Assembly: GCF_000337535.1 (NCBI RefSeq)
Contig: NZ_AOIP01000040.1
Location: forward strand, 1 to 44,035
DNA from: Natrialba aegyptia DSM 13077
GTDB taxonomy: Archaea; Halobacteriota; Halobacteria; Halobacteriales; Natrialbaceae
Direction of reading: 5' to 3'
Length of the DNA stretch: 44,035 bases
Shown in pieces: positions 25,322-33,878 of this stretch. Each line of letters opens with the position of its first letter. The stretch's first letter is position 1. A program made the translations under genes and the position numbers. Below the pieces are notes generated by a model. That model made no database searches. It saw only the letters and a program-made list of their open reading frames with translations, and was not told the origin of the DNA.

Positions 25322-26358
25322 TCTCGTATCCTCCAGTAACTGATGAGCCATGCAGCGCCCGTCGCGAGGACAATCGCAGCGGGCCAGTTCGTCGCCGCTC
25401 TCGTCGCCCAGCGCGCCGATGTCGTCGCGCTAGCTACGACACCGCTATCATTGGTGTCTGTCTCGTTGGCGCCCTCATCGTCGGCGGAATCGGTTTCACT
25501 GAGCGTTCCGTCGCCGGGATCCAGGGTGAGAAACTGGTACGAGAGCGATTTCTCACCGTTTGCCTCATCTGCGCTCCCGTTCCAGATGGCGTACGTGAGG
25601 TACATCTGCTCGCCGTCTTCGAATACGGCGTCGTAGTCGCCGGCAGTCTCGTGTTCGCGCTGAAACACGAGCGCCCACCCGTCGTCGGTCCGCTGACCGT
25701 TTGCCGCGACGGGCTGGGTCTCAGCGTTGGTCAGCGAGCCGAAGCCGGTGGCGTAGTAGTTCTGCCCGTACTGGTTGTGCGTCGACTGTGAGAGCGGGTT
25801 CCCGGCGACCGTTCCTGGCTTCGTCTCGCTATCCGGGTGCGGGTAGGCGTACATATCGCCGCCCGGATCGGCGTCCGAATGCTGCCAGCTCGAGCGCCAG
25901 TACCAGATGTTGACCGGGTCGCCGTTCGCTCCCATGGTAACCGGCGGCTTGCTTCCGCTGCGGAGCATGATCGCCGCCGCGTCGCTGTAGGCGTCGGGCT
26001 CGTCGATCTCCGTATCCGCCGTCGGATCCTCCCACTCCAGCCGGAAGGCGACGTGCGTATCGTTCGTGACTGCCTGTACCGTCACGTTATCGACGCTCCC
26101 GCCGCCGTAGGGGGTCGTCATCTGTTGCCTGTCGAGCGAGAGCGTTTCGCTCGGCGCACCGTCCCACGCTTGGGCGTCCGGCTCGGCTGGCACCTCGGTG
26201 ACCGATTGCAGCGGATGCGGACCGAGCGTGAAGACGGCGACGATCACCACCTGTACGGCCATTACCAGACATAGCACGACCGCGGCCAGTTTCGTCGCGC
26301 GGCGCGCAGCGTTCCGATCGATCTCCACCGGTCCGAGGCCCCACCGTTCGGAACTCAC
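25318..26358 (-). CDS. Membrane-anchored haem b gamma subunit (ethylbenzene dehydrogenase-related)
   Basis: This 346-aa protein is the electron-transfer subunit of type II molybdenum enzymes (DdhC/ClrC/SerC/EbdC type). A membrane helix near 22-46 is followed by an outside beta-sandwich domain (about 55-290) with DNVTVQAVTNDTHVAFRLEWEDPTAD, SDAAAIMLRSG, PVNIWYWRSSW and DGWALVFQRE. In this family one Met and one Lys ligate the haem; the Met in AAIMLRSG is a candidate. A Thr/Asp-rich linker and a second membrane helix (about 318-340) end it. Most family members are soluble periplasmic proteins, so the two anchors fit a haloarchaeon that fixes the complex to the outer face of the membrane. It overlaps its neighbours at both ends by four bases. 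Confidence 0.86.
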   Translation of the reverse strand: MSSERWGLGPVEIDRNAARRATKLAAVVLCLVMAVQVVIVAVFTLGPHPLQSVTEVPAEPDAQAWDGAPSETLSLDRQQMTTPYGGGSVDNVTVQAVTNDTHVAFRLEWEDPTADTEIDEPDAYSDAAAIMLRSGSKPPVTMGANGDPVNIWYWRSSWQHSDADPGGDMYAYPHPDSETKPGTVAGNPLSQSTHNQYGQNYYATGFGSLTNAETQPVAANGQRTDDGWALVFQREHETAGDYDAVFEDGEQMYLTYAIWNGSADEANGEKSLSYQFLTLDPGDGTLSETDSADDEGANETDTNDSGVVASATTSARWATRAATNWPAAIVLATGAAWLISYWRIRE

Positions 26359-27053
26359 GGAGACCCACCTCCGTTCCCCGCTGACGCGTTCGGATCCGGG
26401 TGCTTTCCGTTATCGTACGTCACCAGCGCCTCGACGAGATCGGCGGCGGCGACATACGCATCTTCACCGGTTGCCCGGCGCAGGTCGTGGGCTACGGCCG
26501 GCACGAACTCGACGAGGTGCTCTTCGAGCACCGTCGCCTCGGCCCGACCGACGCGCTCGGCGGCCGCGTGATCGCCCGACTCGAGCGCGACGGCTCGTTG
26601 GCCGGCCAGCACCTGCATCAATTCGAGTTCGGCGGCGACGTGGTCCTGTCGCTCGTCGAACTCGTCGCTCGGCTCGAGACCGAACTCGTTCATCAGGCCG
26701 ACGACTGTCGCGATCCGGCGCTGTTCGCTGCTTATCTCGTCGCGAGTCGTGTAGTGGGCCTCGTACGGAACCACGGCGTAGGTTCCGTCGTCGCTTGGGA
26801 GTCCGAACAGTTCGTTGTACGCTGATTCGAGGCCCGAAACGGGTGTCTCCACGATGGTTTCGAGTAGCGTGGTCGCCTCCGCGGAGAGATCGAGTCGCTC
26901 GGCGGCGCGTTCGATTCCCTCGCGGGCCTCGGGGTCGAGAAGGTCGCGAACGGTGACCTCGGTGGGATAGGTAAACGCCGCGGCAGTGACACAGTACAAC
27001 GTGGCCCGCGCGGCGTGATACTCGAAATCGGCTGTGGTAGTATTCGGTGTCAT
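26355..27053 (-). CDS. TorD/NarJ-family molybdoenzyme chaperone
   Basis: This 232-aa helical cytoplasmic protein binds the Tat signal of the catalytic subunit and helps insert the molybdenum cofactor. The family pattern is visible as LESAYNELFGL near 80, then VVPYEAHYTTRDEISSEQRRIATVVGLMNEFGL (about 98-130) and ERQDHVAAELELMQVLAGQRA (about 138-158). The C-terminal tail is Pro/Gly/Asn-rich. It lies seven bases after the beta subunit and overlaps the gamma gene by four bases. It is the fourth type of part expected for an alpha-beta-delta-gamma type II enzyme operon. Confidence 0.87.
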   Translation of the reverse strand: MTPNTTTADFEYHAARATLYCVTAAAFTYPTEVTVRDLLDPEAREGIERAAERLDLSAEATTLLETIVETPVSGLESAYNELFGLPSDDGTYAVVPYEAHYTTRDEISSEQRRIATVVGLMNEFGLEPSDEFDERQDHVAAELELMQVLAGQRAVALESGDHAAAERVGRAEATVLEEHLVEFVPAVAHDLRRATGEDAYVAAADLVEALVTYDNGKHPDPNASAGNGGGSP

Positions 27054-27060
27054 CGATCTG

Positions 27061-28242
27061 TTAGGGCTGGTTGGTCCACATCTCTCCCTCGCGGATCTCC
27101 ATTTCCTCCTCGAAGGGGATGTCGACGACCTTGTCCCCCTTGCGGTCCCACCCCTTCACGCGGTGTTCTTTGACCGTGTAGGTCTCGATGAGGCGGGTCG
27201 TCGCGCCGAACAATTGGAGGATACCGAGCGTGTGGTGACTCGGATTCCGAACGCGGTCCTGAACGATCTTGATTGATTCTTCGAAGGTGCTTCCGGGCCA
27301 GTCGTTTCGCTTCTCGTTGGTGTTCGGCGTGAACATCTGGGTAAGGAACTCTGGTGGCACGTGGTAGGGAGGCATGTAGAACACCTGCGGCTGGGTGCCG
27401 AACTGCGGATATAGCGGGAGCGCAGCCTTCTCGTCGCTCTTTGCCAGGTAGTTTACCGGACTGCGGCCGGCCGCCGCCGACGTGTTCCCGTTAGGGTGGC
27501 CAGCATCTGGGCCCCGGTTGATGTTGCCGTGCAGTCGCGTCTTCCCGATACAGGAGGAGACACAGCGGGGAACGTTGCCTTCCTCGATGCGCGGGAAGCA
27601 ACCGACCGGTTTCTCCGAGACGCCGGTCTCGGGATTGTACATCGGCTTGTGGTATGGACACGACTTCACGCACTTGCGGTATCCTCGACAGCGCTCCTGA
27701 TCGAGGAGAACAATACCGTCCTCCTCGCGTTTGTAGATCGCCTTTCGCGGGCACGCGGCGAGGCAAGCGGGGTTCTTGCAGTGGTTACAGAGCCGCGGCA
27801 GGTAGAACTGCCACATGTCGTGGTACTCGTCGTTCTCGAGGTCGCTCTCGACGACATCGCCGGCGGGGTACTCGCCGTGGGCCTGATCGTCGCCGAGTGC
27901 GGGGTACTCCCAATCTTCCTTCTGGGCGATGTATCCCGCGGCTTGCTCGCCGTCCTCGGCAGCTTCGAAGATCGTTTCTCCCTCCTCCAGGTCGTCGAGC
28001 AGTCGCATGTCCCACCCCATCGGGTAGCCGCCATAGGGCTCGGTTTCGACGTTCATCCACCACATGTACTCCTCACCTTTCCCGCTCGTCCAGGTGGACT
28101 TGCAGGCGAACGAACAGGTGTTGCAGTTGATACACCGGTTGATGTTGATGATCATTCCCCAGTGCCAGTCGCGCTCCTCCTCCCGGTGCTCGTACGGGTA
28201 GCTGTGCTCACGACCGAGTTGGGGGTTGTAGGTTTCCGGCAT
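27061..28242 (-). CDS. Four-cluster iron-sulfur beta subunit of a type II molybdenum enzyme
   Basis: This 393-aa ferredoxin-like subunit wires the catalytic subunit to the haem b subunit. Cluster ligands are: C37-x2-C40-x2-C43-x3-C47; C152-x2-C155-x4-C160-x3-C164; C185-x2-Y188-x2-C191-x3-C195; and C215-x11-C227-x3-C231. In the third group Tyr188 replaces a cysteine, as Trp does in NarH, so it should hold a [3Fe-4S] cluster. The C-terminal half (PQVFYMPPYHVPP and later) is like the beta subunits of the nitrate, chlorate, selenate and DMS group. There is no Tat signal, so it would be exported with alpha. Its ATG overlaps the alpha stop by one base. Confidence 0.92.
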   Translation of the reverse strand: MPETYNPQLGREHSYPYEHREEERDWHWGMIININRCINCNTCSFACKSTWTSGKGEEYMWWMNVETEPYGGYPMGWDMRLLDDLEEGETIFEAAEDGEQAAGYIAQKEDWEYPALGDDQAHGEYPAGDVVESDLENDEYHDMWQFYLPRLCNHCKNPACLAACPRKAIYKREEDGIVLLDQERCRGYRKCVKSCPYHKPMYNPETGVSEKPVGCFPRIEEGNVPRCVSSCIGKTRLHGNINRGPDAGHPNGNTSAAAGRSPVNYLAKSDEKAALPLYPQFGTQPQVFYMPPYHVPPEFLTQMFTPNTNEKRNDWPGSTFEESIKIVQDRVRNPSHHTLGILQLFGATTRLIETYTVKEHRVKGWDRKGDKVVDIPFEEEMEIREGEMWTNQP

Positions 28243-31200
28243 CAGCTGTCACCTTCCTGTATCGAACCGCTTACGTAATCCTGGAATAGCTCGTCCTTCC
28301 GGGCGTCACCGGGTCGCCAGTCCGCTTCCTCGTACTTCTCGACTTTCACCAGCGTATCGCGCTCGACGCCGGTCGGTGCCCAGACCTGTTCTTCGTAGCC
28401 TTGCGCGAACGCCGCTCCGTGCCAGGACACATCCTCGTCGACGATGTCGCTCACGTTCGGGTCGCCGAACGTCGGTTTGTGCACCACGTCGTCAGTCTCG
28501 AGCAGCGGGTCGAGCCAAATGTTCGTCGCGACGTTGTAGCCGACGACATCGCTGGTTTCGTCCTCGTCCGGGAACTGCTGTTCCCACCAGCCGTGCCAGA
28601 TCGTTAGCTGGCCGATATCGCCCGCATCGCTCGGTCGCTGACGTTCACTGACGAGCACACGGATCACCAGGTCACCGCGATCACCGGTTATTTTCACGTA
28701 ATCGCCGTTCTTGACGCCGATATCTTCAGCGTCATTCGGATGCATCTCGACGAATGCCTCACCGAGCGGTGGAACGTCCTCGGTCTCGCCGTCTCCCTGT
28801 GGAAATGAGAAGTCGTCGACGAGGCGCTCAGTTCCCTCCGGATCGGCGTTGGTCGATCCGAAGTCTCGCGCCGACCAGATCAAGTTCCAATCGGTCATCC
28901 CCCACGATGAGTGGGTCCGATACTTCGGATGAGGCGTGTTGTAGTGGAACCGGTAGCCGTCCTCGTAGAGTTCGTTCGTCTCGTCACCGCCTTCCTTCCA
29001 CGTTTTCCCGCGGCCGTAGGGCGTTCCCTCGGGGCTCTCAAAGTGCTGGATATCGTCGCGGTTGAGTTCGAGGAAGCGATCCTCTTCCTTGTGAAACTCC
29101 ATACGACCTGTCTTCGTGTAGAACGGTCGATCTTCGTGAATCTGCGAGTAGAAGGGGATCCGCGGATACGTCTTCAGTTGGAGGCGCTCCGGTCCGTTCT
29201 CGAGATCCTCAACATCGATATCTCGTGTCGTGATGCCGGAATCGAACGCTTCCTGAATGTAGGTGCGGACGTCGCCGTCTTCCTCTAAGAACTCAGCGAA
29301 GTACTCCCGGTAGGAGTTCACATTTCGCTCCTCCGGCGGAATCTTTTCGTCTAGCTTCTCGGCTACTCGGGCGACAATCTCGCCGTCTTGTTTGGTGTCG
29401 TAGATCGGATCCATCACGCCGTGGTCCATCTGGACGAACGGATTCTCCGGGCCGACCGTGATATCCGGATACTCACACTCGAGCCAGGAGTGGACAGGGA
29501 AGACGATGTCCGCGTGGCGTGCGGAATAAGTCATGTGCATGTCCGAGACGACGAGCAGTTCGTTCGCCGTCTCGGGGTGTTTCACGAAGTTCTCGATGAC
29601 GTGCTCCTGATGTTTGGTCTGATTCAGGAGGTTACAGTTCATCGTCCAGAGGATCTCCGGCTTTTTCATCGTGTACGACTCCGTCCCCTCCGGAAGCACC
29701 GGTTCGTCACTGTCCTCGTGTGCGACGAGTTCGAGTTCACGGTCGTAGTCGCCGTGAATCGCGTGCGGATCTAACCGCTCGCCGCCGAAGAAGGCCAACG
29801 CGTGGCCCGGGTACATTCCGCGGGCGGAGTGGCCGTCCGGGTTCACGTACGTCGGGTAGCCGTCCAGTAACTCGATCTTGTACTGGCCGGAGTAGTTGTA
29901 GTAGCCACAGCCGCGTTCACCGATGTTCCCGAGCATCGCCTGAACGAGGAAGATACCCCGCTGGCACTCACTAGCCCCGTGGAACCAGTGGTTGATCCCC
30001 TCACCGGTGAACCACTGGGCCTTCTCCGCGGCCGCGAACTCGCGGGCGGTCTGGCGGAGCTTCTCGGCCGGGATCGTCGTGATCTCCGCGACCTTCGACG
30101 GCGAGTAGTCGTTCAGAATCGTCTCCTTCTGCCGGGCGAAGTCTGTCCGGATGCTCACTGCAGAGCCGTCAGTTAGGGTTACCTCCGTCTCGTCCTCGAG
30201 GCGAGGTGTAACCGGCGTCTCCTCGCCGACCTCCTCGCGCGAGACGCGATGAAGGTCGCCATCCTCGCCGAGGACGACGAACTCGCCCCAGTCGCCCTCG
30301 ACGTGGTGGCCGTGTTCCCCGTCGATTCCGTGGTCCGGCGGCTCGACATCCTCGAACACGTCGTGTGCTCGAAGGTACTTTCCGTCGTCCTCGCGGACGA
30401 GTAGCGGCAGGCTGGTGTAGCTCCGCATGAACTCTTCGTCGTAGCGCTCTTCGTCGATGATGACGTGAGCGATTCCGAGCGGCAGTGCCGGATCGCTGCC
30501 CGGTCGAATCGGAAGCCAGCGGTCGCACTTCTGGACGGTCGGCGAGTAGTCCGGGTAAACACCGACGATCGTGCCGCCGCGTTCGCGACTCTCCTGGAAC
30601 CAGTGGTTGTCCGCGAGTTTGTTGTGGATCAGGTTCTTCCCCTGGATAATAGTGTAGTCGGCCTGTCGCCAGGCGGACGCATCCGCGTCGCTCGTCTGGT
30701 AGCCGGTCGTCATCACGTGCCCCGGCGGTAGATCGGCGTACCAGTCGTACTCCGTCCACTCGCAGCCGCCGAAGATCGAGGCCAGTCGCCGGGCCGAGCC
30801 GTGGCGGGTGAACAGCCCGTCGGCCTTGATGGCATTGAAGACGTGAAAGTGCTGGGTGTCCTCGAGATTCGCCATCTTCTCGGCCAGGAGATCGATCGCC
30901 TCCGACCAGGAGACACGCTCGAACTCGTCCTCGCCACGACCTTCGGGGTTTGGATCGTCCGGGCTCCAGCCCTTCCGGACCATAGGGTACTTGATCCGCG
31001 TCGGTTCGAACGTCCGCCGGTGGACCGTCAACCCTTTCATGCAACCTCGCGGATTCCAGTGCTGGCTCACACCGGCGTCTTCGTATCCGCTCGGCCCGAC
31101 GCTCGGCTCCTCGTTGTGATACACCTGCTCGGCGCGGATCGGCACGCCATCTTTCATGTAGAAGTTCAGCGCGCACGACTGCGTACAATTGGGGTGACAG

Positions 31201-31397
31201 ACCGTCCAGTCGACCTCGTCGTACGCGTAAATGTCGTGATAGACCTCTTCCCAGTCTCGGTTGGGATAGGACGTGAGCGGGTTGTCGACCTGCGTGACGG
31301 AATCGACCGTCTGCGTCGCACCCCACGTGATACCGATGAGGGCACCGACCGCCCCCGTCCCGGCTGCTGCCATGAAATCGCGCCGCGAGAGGGTCAT
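28242..31397 (-). CDS. Tat-exported type II molybdopterin oxidoreductase catalytic subunit
   Basis: This 1051-aa subunit has a Tat signal (SRRDFMAAAGTGAVGALIG, residues 4-22), so it works outside the membrane. FS0 ligands are C67-x3-C71-x3-C75 and C119. The first ligand is Cys where E. coli NarG has His. YDWYADLPP at 217-225 carries Asp218, the molybdenum ligand of the type II DMSO reductase family. Other family blocks are SDADASAWRQADYTIIQGKN and VYPDYSPTVQKCDRWLPIRPGSD. The family includes pNar nitrate, chlorate, selenate, DMSO and DMS enzymes. A substrate cannot be told by eye; the nearby NO reductase makes nitrate likely, while haloarchaeal DmsA has a similar gene set. The start at 31397 follows GGAGGTG at 31405-31411. 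Confidence 0.9.
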   Translation of the reverse strand: MTLSRRDFMAAAGTGAVGALIGITWGATQTVDSVTQVDNPLTSYPNRDWEEVYHDIYAYDEVDWTVCHPNCTQSCALNFYMKDGVPIRAEQVYHNEEPSVGPSGYEDAGVSQHWNPRGCMKGLTVHRRTFEPTRIKYPMVRKGWSPDDPNPEGRGEDEFERVSWSEAIDLLAEKMANLEDTQHFHVFNAIKADGLFTRHGSARRLASIFGGCEWTEYDWYADLPPGHVMTTGYQTSDADASAWRQADYTIIQGKNLIHNKLADNHWFQESRERGGTIVGVYPDYSPTVQKCDRWLPIRPGSDPALPLGIAHVIIDEERYDEEFMRSYTSLPLLVREDDGKYLRAHDVFEDVEPPDHGIDGEHGHHVEGDWGEFVVLGEDGDLHRVSREEVGEETPVTPRLEDETEVTLTDGSAVSIRTDFARQKETILNDYSPSKVAEITTIPAEKLRQTAREFAAAEKAQWFTGEGINHWFHGASECQRGIFLVQAMLGNIGERGCGYYNYSGQYKIELLDGYPTYVNPDGHSARGMYPGHALAFFGGERLDPHAIHGDYDRELELVAHEDSDEPVLPEGTESYTMKKPEILWTMNCNLLNQTKHQEHVIENFVKHPETANELLVVSDMHMTYSARHADIVFPVHSWLECEYPDITVGPENPFVQMDHGVMDPIYDTKQDGEIVARVAEKLDEKIPPEERNVNSYREYFAEFLEEDGDVRTYIQEAFDSGITTRDIDVEDLENGPERLQLKTYPRIPFYSQIHEDRPFYTKTGRMEFHKEEDRFLELNRDDIQHFESPEGTPYGRGKTWKEGGDETNELYEDGYRFHYNTPHPKYRTHSSWGMTDWNLIWSARDFGSTNADPEGTERLVDDFSFPQGDGETEDVPPLGEAFVEMHPNDAEDIGVKNGDYVKITGDRGDLVIRVLVSERQRPSDAGDIGQLTIWHGWWEQQFPDEDETSDVVGYNVATNIWLDPLLETDDVVHKPTFGDPNVSDIVDEDVSWHGAAFAQGYEEQVWAPTGVERDTLVKVEKYEEADWRPGDARKDELFQDYVSGSIQEGDS

Positions 31398-31735
31398 CGT
31401 CGACCACCTCCCGTGGTGAGGCGTTCTGGTGGCATACAGAACGACGTTGGTCGTCCACGCTTTAACTAAATCTCCCAATTCCCGTGTTCTGGGGCATCTA
31501 CCGCCGAAATCCGTCTAATGGTGGGTTTTCATATGGGGGCACGTGTTCGGGGACGGTTCGATCGGCGACTCAGCCATACTCTTCCCGAGTCGACTCCACT
31601 GCTGTATCGTCCCTAGATCGTGCGTACGTGTCGGTGGCGAGTTGCTTCGATCTGCCTGTGAACCGTTCGTATTGCTCTCCGTCTTCGTCCCATCGACGCA
31701 GTCGTTCCGATGTGGTCTGAGATACTGCCGCTCCG
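31398..31735. other. Control region of the molybdenum enzyme operon
   Basis: These 338 bases separate the operon from the end of hemL. They hold the Shine-Dalgarno site and a minus-strand TATA-like ATTTAGTTAAA at 31461-31471, which would give a leader of about 45 bases. Reading frames in the rest lack motifs, and I see no clear operator palindrome. Confidence 0.45.
31405..31411 (-). promoter_or_regulatory. Shine-Dalgarno site of the molybdenum enzyme operon
   Basis: GGAGGTG ends seven bases before the ATG at 31397. It is a strong site for a haloarchaeon, where many genes are leaderless, and fixes the Tat-signal start. Confidence 0.65.
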
Positions 31736-33100
31736 TCACCCTGACTGCGAAAGAACGCGCTGGTACGTCTCGAGCGTCCGATCGATGTCGGCAGCGGTGT
31801 GAGCGTAACTGATGAACTGGCTCTCGAATTGGTTCGGCGTGAGTAACACGTCCCGTTCGGCCATGGCCGGCCAGAAGGTTCGCTTCCATCGATCGGTCTC
31901 GCCAGTTTCGACGTCTGCGCCCGTTTTCGGGCAGCGTTCGAATCGCGGACAGTCCAACTGCTGTTTGCAGCCGGCGGTACAGTTGTCGGTTGTCGCTTCG
32001 GACCCGCTCCGCGTAAACAGAACCTTGAACATCGAATCGGTTCCTGCGACGGTGTATTCGGGAGCGTGATCTTCGACGATATCCTGCAGCCCCGCCCGGA
32101 TCCGCTCACCGAGTTCGTTCACGTGCGTGTAGACATCGTGTTTCTTCGCGAATCGAAGCGTCTCGAGACCGGCGGCCATCGTCACCGGATGCCCGTTGAA
32201 GGTACCGGATTCGAAGACCTCTCCCGTCGGTGTGAACGCCTGCATGATCCCTGCCCGGCCGCCGATCGCTCCAACTGGGAACCCGCCGCCGATAATCTTC
32301 GCGAACGTCGTGAGATCCGGTTCGATGTCGTATTTCCCCTGCGCACACTCCAGACCGCCGACTCGAAAGCCGGTAATCACCTCGTCGAAGATCAACAGCG
32401 ATCCGTAGTCGTCACAGAGATTTCGGAGCGATTCGTGATATCCCTCGACTGGGTGGACGATTCCGTGGTTTCCAAGCAGCGGTTCGGTGAGCACGGCCGC
32501 GATGTCGGATCCGTGGCGTTCGAACGCTTCTCTAACGGCCGTTTCGTCGTTGAACGGGACCGGTATCGTTTCGTCGGCGAACGGCTTCGGAACGCCGGCA
32601 CTACTCGGTTTTCGATCCGCCGCCGTCCCCTCGACGAGGAACGATTCGTGACCGCCGTGATACCCCCCTTGCATGACGACGATCTTGTCGCGACCGGTAT
32701 ACCCGCGAGCGAGCCGAACGGCCGCGGCGGTCGCCTCCGTGCCGGAATTGACGAACCGCAGTCGGTCGACGCTCTCCACGTGATCGATAACGAACTCGGC
32801 GAGTTCGATCTCGATATCGGTCGGGATACCGTACATCGGGCCATCGGCGACCGCCTTCGTGATCGCCTCGCGAACGCGATCGGGGAGATCGTGACCGAGC
32901 AAGAGCGGTCCGTATCCCATGATATAGTCGAGATATCGATTGTCATCTACGTCGACCACGTGGGCGCCGTCACCGTGGTCGACGAACGCCGGCGTCGGCC
33001 GTGGATCTGCTCTGACGGGCGAGTTGACGCCGCCGACAAGTGACTTGAGCGCTCGGTCGTATAATCGGTACGAGCAATCGGAGCCGAAGCTGGCAGTCAT
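31736..33100 (-). CDS. hemL: Glutamate-1-semialdehyde 2,1-aminomutase with four-cysteine insert
   Basis: HemL is a PLP enzyme that turns glutamate-1-semialdehyde into 5-aminolevulinate, the first tetrapyrrole precursor. In this 454-aa protein the PLP lysine is K268 in [14 protein letters not shown], with [17 protein letters not shown] near 117-132 and [12 protein letters not shown] near 237-248. Bacterial HemL is about 427 aa. The extra length lies mainly at 366-400, with C374-x3-C378-x5-C384-x5-C390. I recall similar inserts in haloarchaeal HemL, so it is lineage-typical, and it could bind Fe-S or zinc. A leaderless start at 33100 has TATA at 33123-33130. Its place near ahbC/ahbD and the haem enzymes suggests local haem supply. 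Confidence 0.93.
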   Translation of the reverse strand: MTASFGSDCSYRLYDRALKSLVGGVNSPVRADPRPTPAFVDHGDGAHVVDVDDNRYLDYIMGYGPLLLGHDLPDRVREAITKAVADGPMYGIPTDIEIELAEFVIDHVESVDRLRFVNSGTEATAAAVRLARGYTGRDKIVVMQGGYHGGHESFLVEGTAADRKPSSAGVPKPFADETIPVPFNDETAVREAFERHGSDIAAVLTEPLLGNHGIVHPVEGYHESLRNLCDDYGSLLIFDEVITGFRVGGLECAQGKYDIEPDLTTFAKIIGGGFPVGAIGGRAGIMQAFTPTGEVFESGTFNGHPVTMAAGLETLRFAKKHDVYTHVNELGERIRAGLQDIVEDHAPEYTVAGTDSMFKVLFTRSGSEATTDNCTAGCKQQLDCPRFERCPKTGADVETGETDRWKRTFWPAMAERDVLLTPNQFESQFISYAHTAADIDRTLETYQRVLSQSG

Positions 33101-33122
33101 CCGCCTTATTATTTTTCTTCGA

Positions 33123-33130
33123 ACTATAAC
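33123..33130 (-). promoter_or_regulatory. TATA box of hemL
   Basis: GTTATAGT on the minus strand is centred 26 bases before the ATG at 33100, indicating a leaderless transcript. Confidence 0.65.
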
Positions 33131-33233
33131 TCGTTGATGGTACTGGCGACAGAACCGATAGCGCCATCGAACCGATTTGCCGTTCGATCCCTGGTACGAA
33201 GGCGTCCAAGCCGCAATAACAAATACACCTCGG

Positions 33234-33878
33234 TCAGTCTCTCGACTCGAATCCCCAGGCTTCCAGTCGCTCGACCACGTCCTCGACGTTGTACATCGCA
33301 GCCTCGTACGCTGCCTCTCGAACGTCGGTCTTCGAGACATCCGTCCCGAGTTCGTCGCTCACCGCGTCGACGAACTCGTCTTCCGCATCGACCATGTAGT
33401 CCCGGAGGTAGAACTGGACCATCTCCCGGTCCTGCTTGACGTTATCACGAACGTACACCCAGGGTACGCCCCCATCGGCGGCCCCCGCCTGCGGCGGCTC
33501 ATCGACGATCGCGTTTTGGGATCGCGATTGCGTTTGCGCGCCGGTCTCAGTCTCCGACGAGTTCTGCTCCGATTCAACGCTGGCTTCTCTCTCGGACGAC
33601 TGTTGACCCGACGCCGTTGCCTTCGAATCGTCCGTGGACGCCGTTTCGTCGAACGTCGTCTCGAGTTCGGCGCTTTCCGTCTCTGCATCCTCGTCTTCGT
33701 CCGGCCGTGCGTTCGAATTCGTTTCAGCGTCGCGTTTTCCGGGTTCGTCGCGGTGGGTCCCTTCGGTTTCGCTGTCGGTTTCGTCCTCATCCTCGCCCTC
33801 GTTCTCGTTCGTGTCGGGTTCCGGTTCGGACGCTGGTTCGGACTCGGCAAACGGATCGCTGCCGGACCCTTTCTTCAT
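33234..33878 (-). CDS. Acidic partner protein of the ParA-like ATPase
   Basis: This 214-aa protein overlaps the parA stop by four bases (ATGA), so it is translated with it. Residues 1-140 are low complexity, dominated by Glu, Asp, Ser, Thr and Gln. The conserved-looking part is the last 70 residues ([22 protein letters not shown], then [26 protein letters not shown]), which is helical. It has no ParB N-terminal motif or ribbon-helix-helix that I can recognise. By position it should be the ParB-equivalent or an adaptor between ParA and DNA. The basic residues in the C-terminal part could contact the 13-bp repeats upstream of parA, which is inference. Confidence 0.72.
   Translation of the reverse strand: MKKGSGSDPFAESEPASEPEPDTNENEGEDEDETDSETEGTHRDEPGKRDAETNSNARPDEDEDAETESAELETTFDETASTDDSKATASGQQSSEREASVESEQNSSETETGAQTQSRSQNAIVDEPPQAGAADGGVPWVYVRDNVKQDREMVQFYLRDYMVDAEDEFVDAVSDELGTDVSKTDVREAAYEAAMYNVEDVVERLEAWGFESRD

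Noticed and set aside
28242..31397. Firm naming as narG or dmsA
   Set aside because: Sequence motifs place it in the type II DMSO reductase family but do not separate nitrate, chlorate, selenate and DMSO enzymes by eye.
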